Shown here piece after piece: positions 50,019 through 57,226 of a DNA stretch of 64,000 nt. Made by a program: the position numbers and the translations under genes. This DNA comes from Secundilactobacillus mixtipabuli (GTDB lineage: Bacteria > Bacillota > Bacilli > Lactobacillales > Lactobacillaceae): the NCBI RefSeq assembly GCF_002217925.1, contig NZ_BCMF01000006.1, positions 62,001 to 126,000 on the forward strand, given 5' to 3'. The notes under the pieces are model-generated. The model made no database searches. It saw only the letters and a program-made list of their open reading frames with translations, and had not been told where the DNA came from. The number at the start of each line of letters is the position of its first letter. Position 1 is the stretch's first letter.

Positions 50019-51215
50019 ATGATGGACAAACAACGCCTGAGAGCTTTCGCTTTTATTTTGGTCACCTTCCTATTAGGGTGCAACGAATTTATGGTGGTGG
50101 GAATTTTGTCAGAAATCGCCCGGCATCTCAACGTGTCGTTGACGCAAGTTGGCTACCTGGTGACCGTTTTTGCCGTGGTCTACGCGGTGAGTACGCCGAT
50201 CATCACGATTTTTACCAGTAAGTATGATCGGTATCAGACCCTCTTAGTCCTGTTGGGGGTATTTTTAGTGGGGAACACGTTAAGTGCCATTGCCCCCAAC
50301 TACGGTTGGATGCTGTTGTCGCGGATGATTGCGGCGAGTGTTGCCGGGGCAATTATTTCGTTGCTGATGGCGTTTATTTCGGCCATTGCCACCGAAGAAA
50401 AGCGGGCAAGCCTAGTAGCCTGGGTGTTTGCCGGCTACAGCATTGCGTCGGTTTTTGGTGTTCCCATCGGCACGATGATCAGCATTCAGTATAGTTGGCG
50501 GGACGCGTTTATGCTGGTGTCGTTGCTGACTGTGATCGCCTATGGTGGGTTAGTTTGGCTGCTGCCGAGGCATGTGGATCAGGTTACGGGGTCGCTGGTT
50601 GCTCAATTAAAATTACTGCGAGATCGGCGGATTCAAATCGGGATCTTGCTAGCACTCTTCACCGCGGCCACCATGTATGGCTATTACACCTATATTCGAC
50701 CGTTACTCACCAGCGGATTGGGTTTCAGCCGCAACAGTCTCAACGTGCTGCTCTTTATGATCGGTGTTATGAGCATTGTTTCTAATCGCTGGTCGGGACA
50801 CCTGGCGAAGCACGGTGGGCTCAATCGGCTGCCAAAATATTACGTAGCGGATCTGATCATCTTGATGCTGCTGCCGGAAGCATTGAATAATGAAGCGCTA
50901 GGTTTCGGCGCATTACTGATTTTGACCATGATTGTGACGTTATTAAGTGCGCCGCTGCAGGTTTATTTTTTAGATATTGCTGAACACGACTATCCACAAG
51001 CACTGGTGCTAGCATCGTCGCTCAGCTCGATTTTCTTTAATTTTGGGATCACGCTGGGTTCGGCAACTGCGTCAGTGATGTTTGATGTGATCGGCTTAAA
51101 GGATATTAGCTTTGGCTCGGCGATTTATGCCGTGATTTCATTATCGCTCATTATCGGGTTAAACCGGCTGATCAACCAGCAGTCCAGCCTTATAAAAAAA
51201 CGCACTGATCATTGA
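50019..51215 (+). CDS. MFS transporter, DHA1 (AraJ-like) family
   Basis: Twelve-helix efflux-type major facilitator, 398 residues. Motif A appears as FTSKYDRYQTLL and motif C-like glycine/proline-rich segments as AGYSIASVFGVPIGT. The substrate is unknown; sugar-efflux and multidrug types share this pattern. ATG 50019 or 50022 follows AGGAGGG. The gene is more GC-rich than its neighbours, with many CTG, GCG and CGG codons, which hints at different origin, though this is a visual impression and was not computed. Confidence 0.85.
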   Translation: MMDKQRLRAFAFILVTFLLGCNEFMVVGILSEIARHLNVSLTQVGYLVTVFAVVYAVSTPIITIFTSKYDRYQTLLVLLGVFLVGNTLSAIAPNYGWMLLSRMIAASVAGAIISLLMAFISAIATEEKRASLVAWVFAGYSIASVFGVPIGTMISIQYSWRDAFMLVSLLTVIAYGGLVWLLPRHVDQVTGSLVAQLKLLRDRRIQIGILLALFTAATMYGYYTYIRPLLTSGLGFSRNSLNVLLFMIGVMSIVSNRWSGHLAKHGGLNRLPKYYVADLIILMLLPEALNNEALGFGALLILTMIVTLLSAPLQVYFLDIAEHDYPQALVLASSLSSIFFNFGITLGSATASVMFDVIGLKDISFGSAIYAVISLSLIIGLNRLINQQSSLIKKRTDH

Positions 51216-51228
51216 ATTGTTATAAAAA

Positions 51229-51288
51229 GTAATGATTACTATTTACAAGGAGAGCTAACTACGCTATTGTTTAAAGAGTAATTGTTAC
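51229..51288 (+). promoter_or_regulatory. Promoter flanked by two Zur-type boxes
   Basis: GTAATGATTAC (51229-51239) is an exact match to the core GTAATNATTAC of Zur boxes known in Firmicutes. A second copy, GTAATTGTTAC (51278-51288), has one mismatch in the palindrome. Between them lie TTTACA (51242-51247) and, 17 nt on, TATTGT (51265-51270). Zinc-dependent repression of the next gene is therefore expected. Confidence 0.75.
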
Positions 51289-51312
51289 TATTTAAATTCG
51301 GAGGTTAGTTAA

Positions 51313-52218
51313 ATGTTTGGCATAAGACGTAAGAGATTGATGGTTAGTTGGTTAGTCGCAGTGGTAGGAGTCGGTCTGGTTCTCAGTGGCTGTGGTCGCT
51401 CAGAAACCAGTTCTTCACCACAAAAGATTCTGGTGGTAACGAGTACTGATTTTTATGGTGAGGTTGCCCGCGCAGTTATCGGGAATAAGGGGACGGTTCA
51501 TGCCGTCATTAATCAGGCAGCCGTTGACCCGCATGATTATGAACCAACGCCTAAAGTTGCCAAAATGGTGCATCATGCAAATGTGGTGGTTGCTAACGGC
51601 ATTGGTTATGATAGTTGGATGAATCGACTGGTAACGGGTAAAAAAGCGACGCTGATCCGGGTTGGCAATGATTTGTTGAAGAAGCAAAATGGTGATAACC
51701 CACATCTGTGGTACCAGCCGCAAACCATGCCCACATTAGCGCGGGCGTTGGCAAAGCAATTTGCGAAAGAGCAGCCCAGAAACAAGGCCTACTTTGAAAA
51801 AAATGCCAAGCGATATATTGCATCGCTAAAGCCGATCGATACTGAGATGAATCACATTAAACAGCTCAGTTCACGGCAGAAGCAAAAGCGAGTGTATGTC
51901 AGTGAACCGGTCGTTGATTATGCCATTCAGGCATTAGGGTTCAAAGTTGCTAATAGGGACTTTGAAGAAGCGATTGAAAATGGCAGTGATCCGTCACCCA
52001 AATCGATTCGGCAGATGCAAAATGGTCTCAGAAAACATCAAGTTGCGTTCTTTGTCTTCAATAAACAAGTTGATAGCAAAACGGTGAATAATTTGGTCAC
52101 GATTGCCAAGCAAAACCACGTGCCGGTGTTAAAGGTCACGGAAACCTTACCTGATAACTTGAGTTACAAACAGTGGATGTTAGGTCAGTACAGACAGTTA
52201 GCAAAAATCATAAAGTAG
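51313..52218 (+). CDS. Metal ABC transporter substrate-binding lipoprotein, zinc type
   Basis: Surface lipoprotein (301 aa), lipobox LSGC with Cys27. It belongs to the cluster A-I binding proteins (ZnuA/AdcA-like). Metal ligand positions are visible: His in DPHDYEPTP, His in NPHLWYQP, a Glu in VSEPVVDYAIQALG at the third position, and an Asp-rich segment. It lacks the long His-rich loop of AdcA. The upstream Zur boxes support zinc rather than manganese. No permease or ATPase gene is nearby, so it must use one encoded elsewhere or act as a scavenger. ATG 51313 follows GGAGG at 9 nt. Confidence 0.85.
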   Translation: MFGIRRKRLMVSWLVAVVGVGLVLSGCGRSETSSSPQKILVVTSTDFYGEVARAVIGNKGTVHAVINQAAVDPHDYEPTPKVAKMVHHANVVVANGIGYDSWMNRLVTGKKATLIRVGNDLLKKQNGDNPHLWYQPQTMPTLARALAKQFAKEQPRNKAYFEKNAKRYIASLKPIDTEMNHIKQLSSRQKQKRVYVSEPVVDYAIQALGFKVANRDFEEAIENGSDPSPKSIRQMQNGLRKHQVAFFVFNKQVDSKTVNNLVTIAKQNHVPVLKVTETLPDNLSYKQWMLGQYRQLAKIIK

Positions 52219-52221
52219 TTT

Positions 52222-52257
52222 AAAAGCTTCACGACAATACGGTCGTGAAGCTTTTTT
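52222..52257 (+). terminator. Terminator after the zinc-binding lipoprotein gene
   Basis: AAAAGCTTCACGAC pairs with GTCGTGAAGCTTTT, 6-nt loop, then TT. Its T-run merges into the TTGACA of the next promoter. Confidence 0.92.
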
Positions 52258-52303
52258 GACATCTATTCTGTTAAATATGTTATATGTGGCATATAATATA
52301 TTT
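52256..52303 (+). promoter_or_regulatory. Promoter and 31-bp palindromic operator of the CadD-family operon
   Basis: TTGACA (52256-52261) is a perfect -35. A palindrome of two 14-base arms around TGG follows (52273-52286 and 52290-52303), identical in 13 of 14 paired positions, with core TATATG-TGG-CATATA. It covers any -10 element available (TATATG at 52281 or TATAAT at 52292). This is as expected for an ArsR/SmtB-family repressor, which is encoded two genes downstream. Confidence 0.7.
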
Positions 52304-52328
52304 AAGAAAAGAAAGAGGGACTTGAATT

Positions 52329-52895
52329 TTGAACTACTGGTTATTAACGTTAACTTTCTTGAGTGTGAACCTGGATTTTTTCTTCATGCTGATTTTCCTA
52401 TTAAAGAAGTATCAGATGTCGAAAGTGATGGTCGGATATTTACTGGGTAATCTGATCTTACTGATTTTAAGCTATGCTGTCGGAAAAGCGTTACTGGTTT
52501 TTCTGCCGGAATGGCTATTAGGTATTTTGGGAATCCTGCCGATTTACCTCGCTTTTCATGATGACGATGATTCGGATGACGATAAGCACCATCGGTCGCA
52601 GATTATCAGTGTCATGCTGACGTATTTATCCGTGTGTGCGGGGTGCAACCTGTCCATTTTCTTGCCGGTATTAGTGGGTGAGAGCATGGCACATTTCTTG
52701 ATGACCCTCGTCTTTATTGGCGCGTTAACGTTGCTGGTCGTACTCGTGATTAAGGGTATTGCTAACGTGCCAGCTGTTACCAGTGTGATGGAGAAGTACG
52801 GCGAAAAGTTAATGAAGGCCTGCTACATCCTGATTGGTTTGTGGGTCTTCTGGGATAGCGGTTTAATCAGTCACGTGATAGCTTTCTTGCACTAA
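52329..52895 (+). CDS. cadD: CadD-family heavy-metal resistance transporter
   Basis: Membrane protein of 188 residues with about five to six helices and a cytosolic Asp/His-rich loop (DDDDSDDDKHH) that could bind divalent cations. It resembles the CadD cadmium/zinc export family, and CAGCNLSIFLPVL is typical. TTG 52329 follows AGAAAGAGGG. It is followed by an ArsR-type repressor gene 49 nt on, the usual partner in cadDX/cadDC operons. The repressor has a zinc-sensor motif, so zinc may be the main inducer (inference). Confidence 0.83.
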   Translation: MNYWLLTLTFLSVNLDFFFMLIFLLKKYQMSKVMVGYLLGNLILLILSYAVGKALLVFLPEWLLGILGILPIYLAFHDDDDSDDDKHHRSQIISVMLTYLSVCAGCNLSIFLPVLVGESMAHFLMTLVFIGALTLLVVLVIKGIANVPAVTSVMEKYGEKLMKACYILIGLWVFWDSGLISHVIAFLH

Positions 52896-52944
52896 ATGTT
52901 CCATAATAGGGATATTGAATCCAGCATAAGTGGAGGGATCTCGC

Positions 52945-53286
52945 ATGAAAGTTAGTAATGCGCTTTTAGAAGAAGCTGTCAAAATTTACAAGGTTTTGAG
53001 CAATACAAGCCGGATCAAAATTTTGTATTTTCTTGAGAATAATGAGGCAGACGTTTCGACGATAGTGGAAAATGTTAATCTGCCACAGCCAATGGTTTCT
53101 CATCAACTGGCAATGCTCTATCGCTATCAATTAGTTACGCGAGAAAAGAAGGGGACACACGTATACTACTGCTTGGACGATCCACATATTTTAGAAATGG
53201 TAGATGCCATGCTAGGCCACGTTTCACACGAAATAAAGGGTGAGCCGCATCCCTATAAAAATTCAGAACAGCGTTTGAGTAAATAA
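52945..53286 (+). CDS. ArsR/SmtB-family metal-sensing repressor, CzrA-like
   Basis: Winged-helix repressor of 113 residues. The DNA-recognition region is LPQPMVSHQLAML. Near the C-terminus, DxH (Asp79, His81), ten residues, then HxxH (His92, His95) is exactly the alpha5 zinc/cobalt site of CzrA and SmtB. The N-terminal Cys residues and CVC of CadC-type cadmium sensors are absent (only Cys76 is present). So it should be a Zn(II) sensor that releases DNA when zinc is high. ATG 52945 follows GGAGGG; the frame starts upstream at 52930 without a site. Confidence 0.88.
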   Translation: MKVSNALLEEAVKIYKVLSNTSRIKILYFLENNEADVSTIVENVNLPQPMVSHQLAMLYRYQLVTREKKGTHVYYCLDDPHILEMVDAMLGHVSHEIKGEPHPYKNSEQRLSK

Positions 53287-53324
53287 AAGGAGCAGGCTAC
53301 CGTGAGGTAACCTGCTCCTTTATT
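53285..53324. terminator. Bidirectional terminator after the repressor gene
   Basis: AAAGGAGCAGG-TACC pairs with GGTA-CCTGCTCCTTT. Convergent with the GNAT gene. Confidence 0.93.
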
Positions 53325-53329
53325 ATTCA

Positions 53330-53881
53330 TTAGCTTGCTTGGTGTTTTGCTGCGTGGTCTTGATGCGGCAGCATTTCGTAGACATAACTTAAATCGGTTG
53401 GGTGATAAACACCGTAGATCTCACCAACTTTGGTGAAGCCCATCTTGTCGATCAAGTGTTGCATTGGCTTGTTGTCGGCATGGGTATCAATACGGATGCT
53501 GGTGATCTCAGGATGATCTGAAATCACGTGGTTGATAACGGCCTCGAATAACCGTGTGGCGTAGCCATGACCGGCGTGCTGCGAATGAATCGCTACCCGG
53601 TGCAGGACGATGTAGTCGTTGGAATCGTTTAGCCAGGTCCCCTTCATAGTGTCATACGAAGGATCCGGGGCAGTGACGATGGCAATGGCACCCACCGTTT
53701 CGTTATCATCTGACTGTGCTAGGTAAGCAAAGCCGTTGTTGATATCATAGGTGATTTGATCACGGGAAGGATAGTCACCTTGCCATTGATCAACACCGCT
53801 TTCTGCTAATTGGTTACTGCCGTCTTTTAAAATAGCAATGAGTGTGTCTAAATCTGCTAATGTTGCTTTTCTTAATTTCAT
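53330..53881 (-). CDS. GNAT family N-acetyltransferase
   Basis: Acetyl-CoA-dependent acetyltransferase of about 183 residues. The acetyl-CoA loop appears as HRVAIHSQHAGHGYATRLF, with a QxxGxG-like H-A-G-H-G-Y pattern, then a beta-bulge MGFTKVGEIYG. The substrate cannot be read. ATG 53881 follows AAGGAGT on the minus strand; the longer frame to 53908 has no site. Divergent from the small secreted protein gene. Confidence 0.8.
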   Translation of the reverse strand: MKLRKATLADLDTLIAILKDGSNQLAESGVDQWQGDYPSRDQITYDINNGFAYLAQSDDNETVGAIAIVTAPDPSYDTMKGTWLNDSNDYIVLHRVAIHSQHAGHGYATRLFEAVINHVISDHPEITSIRIDTHADNKPMQHLIDKMGFTKVGEIYGVYHPTDLSYVYEMLPHQDHAAKHQAS

Positions 53882-53982
53882 CAATATCGACTCCTTACTT
53901 AAAATCACTTTTACAAGATTACGCTAAGTTGCACCTAATTACCAGCAAAAGATTTCAATTAACGAAAATAATGAAATGTTTC

Positions 53983-53998
53983 GTCACAAAAATGTGAC
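53983..53998. promoter_or_regulatory. Palindrome between the divergent GNAT and secreted protein genes
   Basis: GTCACA-AAAA-TGTGAC is a perfect 6-bp inverted repeat with a 4-base centre. It is a possible operator; it has no T-run and so is not a terminator. TGTGAC could also serve as a weak -35 for the gene at 54073. Confidence 0.4.
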
Positions 53999-54072
53999 TT
54001 TCTCGTTATTGTGTATTAATCTCCATCAGTTATCCTAGTACTCATGATATTAAAAACTGAAGGAGGGCCAGT

Positions 54073-54483
54073 ATGAATAGGACAATCAAGCTTATAATAG
54101 CAGGACTCAGCCTGGTTTTCATGGCAATGGGATTAATCTTTAGTCAAAGCCAGCCGACAGCCGCATCCAGCCGAAAAACGTCGGCGTTACAAAATGCCAG
54201 CCAAACATCAGTCTCAACTAGACGAGTGACACTGTCAGATACGCATCAATTACACGTGATTATTACCGCCTATGACAATAACCAAAATGTGAGCCATCAA
54301 CGCTATTCATACCGGCTCTTCCGAAACGGTAAGAGAATTGCTGTCCGGACATTCTCAGATGGTCATGCGACTAACGTGATCAGCGCCAGACCAGGAAACT
54401 ATTCACTGCGGGTCTATGATCAGCAAAAACAGGTGAGCTTTAGTGGGGGGATTTCAACTTCCAACCAGCCGCATTTTGTCTAA
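54073..54483 (+). CDS. Small secreted protein of unknown function
   Basis: 136 residues with a hydrophobic N-terminal signal segment (about 5-24) and a likely Ala-x-Ala cleavage near TAASS. After a Ser/Thr-rich stretch the mature part is beta-rich (LHVIITAYDNN, YSYRLFRNGKR, GNYSLRVYD), like a small immunoglobulin-type domain. No known family is recognised. ATG 54073 follows AAGGAGG. It has no obvious operon partner; the gene after it is 116 nt downstream. Confidence 0.7.
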   Translation: MNRTIKLIIAGLSLVFMAMGLIFSQSQPTAASSRKTSALQNASQTSVSTRRVTLSDTHQLHVIITAYDNNQNVSHQRYSYRLFRNGKRIAVRTFSDGHATNVISARPGNYSLRVYDQQKQVSFSGGISTSNQPHFV

Positions 54484-54604
54484 TCGCTCGCAAATGAAGG
54501 GCATTAAAATTGCTTTCGTCAGAATTATCACTCATACTGAATACAGATGATAAGGTGAAATTGGCCAACAGGCTGCTGACAAGCTTACTAAAGGAGCGAT
54601 GACA

Positions 54605-55036
54605 ATGTTCTCACACATTTTGGTGCCACTTGATGGTAGTGATAATTCTAAATCTGCCTTACAGGCTGCAATTAAAATCAGCCGCTATTTTGGCTCGACG
54701 ATTACGTTAATTGCGGTGGTCGATGCAACTCGGATGACGTTAGCTGCCGGAAATATTCCCCTTGATATCCAAGGTGAGTTGCGGAAACGGGCAGTAGAAG
54801 TGATTGATGAAGGTAAAAAGATGACCGAACAGGCCGGCATCGAAACGAAAACGATGATTGAGGCCGGTTCTCCCAAAACGGTGATTGTGGATACTGCCAA
54901 TAACAGTGACTGTGATTTAGTTGTGATTGGTAAGTCGGGTGTAGATGCCATCAATCGCTTACTGATTGGTTCAACAACGGCGTACGTGGTGCGTCGCGCT
55001 AACGTTCAAGTACTCGTCGTTAATGCGGAAGAATAG
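54605..55036 (+). CDS. Universal stress protein family protein
   Basis: UspA-type protein of 143 residues. The N-terminus LVPLDGSDNSKSALQAA and the C-terminal ATP-binding pattern VIGKSGVDAINRLLIGSTTAYVVRRANVQVLVV (Gx2Gx9G(S/T)) are clear. These cytosolic proteins bind nucleotides and respond to stress and growth arrest; the exact role is unknown. ATG 54605 is 8 nt after AAAGGAG, so it is preferred to the ATG at 54599. Followed by a very long palindrome. Confidence 0.88.
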   Translation: MFSHILVPLDGSDNSKSALQAAIKISRYFGSTITLIAVVDATRMTLAAGNIPLDIQGELRKRAVEVIDEGKKMTEQAGIETKTMIEAGSPKTVIVDTANNSDCDLVVIGKSGVDAINRLLIGSTTAYVVRRANVQVLVVNAEE

Positions 55037-55050
55037 GTTAAAAATGAGTG

Positions 55051-55159
55051 TGTGACAAAACTCGGTAGATTCCAGAATTTAACGTAAAAATGCCAATTCC
55101 GACGAACTTTCGGAGTTGGCATTTTTACGTTAAATGGCCGGAATCTGAGTTTTGGCACA
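55051..55159. repeat. Long imperfect palindrome after the universal stress protein gene
   Basis: Two arms of about 50 bases (55051-55101 and 55111-55159) pair with few interruptions: TGTG, CAAAACTC, AGATTCC, then ATTTAACGTAAAAATGCCAA and TCCG all match, with small bulges at GGT and AGA/GGCC. It is far longer than a normal terminator. It can end transcription of the stress gene, but it may also be a repeat element or MITE relic. Confidence 0.8.
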
Positions 55160-55268
55160 TGATTAGACCATATTGAAGTATTGAACTGAAGTATAATCTT
55201 AACAAATTCTGTTTAGAGATGGATTGAAATACTTACCAATGTAGACTTATGGCACTGCCCCATTTTGA

Positions 55269-55655
55269 TTACTGAATCTGCGACTGATTTAAAGGCCATC
55301 TTTGATTTTCAACGGTCGGCATGAGTAATAACACGAACAGCCAAATCGTTCCTAATACGGGAATGATGGAAATGAGTAGCCACCAGTTACTATGATTCGA
55401 GTCATGCAAACGGCGTGCCCGAATGGTGAAGTTAGCGATCCAGATCAGAATAAGTAACAGACCAAAGATGACTGAATTGGTATTACCGGCAACTTCATAA
55501 TGACCGTTAACCAAATACTGAGATTGATGCGTCAGTATCCCGTAGAACCAAATTAGGATGGCATTAATAATGTAGGCTGTCCAGTACTGTTTTCGGGTCG
55601 CTGTTGCGTTGAAAACAGTGAGCTTTGACCAGTATTCAATGTAATTTTGAATCAT
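55269..55655 (-). CDS. DUF805 membrane protein
   Basis: Membrane protein of 128 residues with about three to four helices. The N-terminal YWSKLTVFNATATRKQYW and RARRLHDSNHSNWWLL mark the DUF805 family. Function is unknown; the family is common in bacterial genomes. ATG 55655 follows AAGGAGAC on the minus strand. It is 18 nt downstream of a small zinc-ribbon gene and is probably in the same transcript. Confidence 0.85.
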   Translation of the reverse strand: MIQNYIEYWSKLTVFNATATRKQYWTAYIINAILIWFYGILTHQSQYLVNGHYEVAGNTNSVIFGLLLILIWIANFTIRARRLHDSNHSNWWLLISIIPVLGTIWLFVLLLMPTVENQRWPLNQSQIQ

Positions 55656-55673
55656 GAAGAGTCTCCTTAAAGT

Positions 55674-55835
55674 TTATTTAACAATAAAATTGGATTTAAA
55701 TAAGTAACCGCAAGAGGGGCAGCGATTCATCCCGTAATAAATGGTCATTTCTCGGTGACATTGCGGACAATTACCCGGGATACCACGGCGAATTTTTTTA
55801 AAGGTCGTTGTTGGTTTTTCAGATTTATCAGTCAT
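55674..55835 (-). CDS. Small zinc-ribbon protein, 53 aa
   Basis: A short gene of 53 codons whose product has CPQC and CPSC (CxxC-x14-CxxC), a classical zinc-ribbon spacing, with a Thr/Lys-rich N-terminus and a hydrophobic end. ATG at 55835 has GAGGGAG upstream at about 9 nt. It lies just before the DUF805 gene on the same strand. It may be a membrane-associated accessory of that protein; there is no functional evidence. Confidence 0.72.
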   Translation of the reverse strand: MTDKSEKPTTTFKKIRRGIPGNCPQCHREMTIYYGMNRCPSCGYLFKSNFIVK

Positions 55836-55930
55836 TTTTGTCACTCCCTCGATGATTTAAGTATAGCATTTTCGGGTCAGAATGGCTGTAATGGTGCTGG
55901 TTAGTTTGGGTTATGAATGAACCCAAACAC

Positions 55931-55971
55931 AAATAATGCCTATTCCGATAAGTCGGGAATAGGCATTATTT
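55931..55971. terminator. Palindromic terminator downstream of the lysozyme gene
   Basis: AAATAATGCCTATTCC-GA pairs with TC-GGGAATAGGCATTATTT, 16 perfect pairs plus a bulge. Its core AATGCC-ATTCCGA resembles that of the long palindrome at 55051-55159. Confidence 0.75.
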
Positions 55972-56022
55972 AAATCACACTCTGAAACAGCGTGTTAAAC
56001 ATTCAGTGACAACTTTTGACAT

Positions 56023-57114
56023 TTACGCTTTAGGGTTAACACCGGCATGGAGATAACCGCGCCAGATCCAACCAGAGTGTTTGCCATTGCCGCTGCGGAC
56101 GTGGTAGTAGATTGCTGAATTGTGAGAAGCTTTACGATATAATTTTTCGTGAGCATCAGTGTACCAAGTCGTATGCGGCAAGTTTTTCATGTCTGCGTAC
56201 TTAATACCTAAATGCTTAGAATAACGAGCGCCAGAAAGTGTCCAGTAAGCATGACGGTGCATCGAAGCACGCCATACTAGCGTTACTGAGTTCGAACGGG
56301 CAGCTGAATAGTTAGAAGGCGTTGTTGGGGCTGGCGCAGGAACTTTAACCAACGTCGTCTTTGGTGTTGAGCTGCTTGAGCTGGTGTGGACGGCAACGTT
56401 AGCACTGCCGTTGACGTAGAATTCGTTATTTAATTGGCTGACATCGAGATTTTGTGATTCACCGTTGAAACGGTAATCAGAAGCCCACTGCCAAGCGTTA
56501 GCAGACGGGTATTCAGTGCCTGAAGGATTGGCTGGCCACTGTGCTAACCAGCCTTTATTACTGGCATTTGTGTCAATCCGGTTGCCAATCCAGCTTGCCA
56601 TGGTGTATAAATCAGTTTTATTGTAACCCGCATCATTTAAAACACTGTCAAAAGCGGCTAAATCAGCATCGTTTTGACTCTTGGAAAGGTTTGCCAGTTC
56701 GCTGGCTTCAAAATCGACCACCATGACCATGTTCTTTGAACTGGTGACAGATTGAACGGCGTTAATGAAGTTTTGGGCTTCAGCTTTGGCACTTGATACC
56801 GAGGTAAAGTGGGCGAAGTGATAGTAGTTAACCGCTAAGCCCGCATCTTGGGCATCCTGGGCTTGCTGCTGAAGCACAGGACTCGTGTAGTAAGTGCCTT
56901 CAGTGGCTTTGATTGCCACCGCTTTAACACCCGCATCGTGTAATTTTTGATAGTCGCTGGCACCCAAATTGGATTGCCAGCTGGATAAATCGACCATGTC
57001 AGTTCTGGGTTGAGAACTGCTGGGGTTAAGTTGGGCGCTGGCGTTATGAGCACCCACTAATAAAACGGCGCCAGCAGTCACTAGACCCGTGAATAATTGT
57101 TTAGATAATTGCAT
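56023..57114 (-). CDS. Glycoside hydrolase family 25 lysozyme
   Basis: Secreted muramidase of 363 residues with a signal peptide (residues about 1-27, ending NASA-Q). The GH25 domain (about 38-235) has the N-terminal acid in MVDLSSWQ, the DxE pair in VVDFEAS, and ANAWQWAS near its end. A Ser/Pro linker (about 243-270) leads to a C-terminal domain of about 95 residues with Trp/Tyr-rich repeats (YHVRSGNGKHSGWIWRGYL split between motifs), probably a wall-binding module. It cleaves peptidoglycan and may act in turnover. Not associated with a holin or phage genes. Confidence 0.87.
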   Translation of the reverse strand: MQLSKQLFTGLVTAGAVLLVGAHNASAQLNPSSSQPRTDMVDLSSWQSNLGASDYQKLHDAGVKAVAIKATEGTYYTSPVLQQQAQDAQDAGLAVNYYHFAHFTSVSSAKAEAQNFINAVQSVTSSKNMVMVVDFEASELANLSKSQNDADLAAFDSVLNDAGYNKTDLYTMASWIGNRIDTNASNKGWLAQWPANPSGTEYPSANAWQWASDYRFNGESQNLDVSQLNNEFYVNGSANVAVHTSSSSSTPKTTLVKVPAPAPTTPSNYSAARSNSVTLVWRASMHRHAYWTLSGARYSKHLGIKYADMKNLPHTTWYTDAHEKLYRKASHNSAIYYHVRSGNGKHSGWIWRGYLHAGVNPKA

Positions 57115-57183
57115 GATATAAAATCCCCCTAAAACATTCTCGTGATGCTATTAGTATAACGCTGATTAGTTGAACTTTTCATT

Positions 57184-57217
57184 AAAAAAACCGATTACTT
57201 TAAAAGCAATCGGTTAA
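57184..57217 (-). terminator. Terminator of the Crh-like gene
   Basis: On the minus strand AACCGATT pairs with AATCGGTT around a loop with an AAA/TTT-like centre, followed by seven T. Confidence 0.88.
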
Positions 57218-57226
57218 TGATACAGG

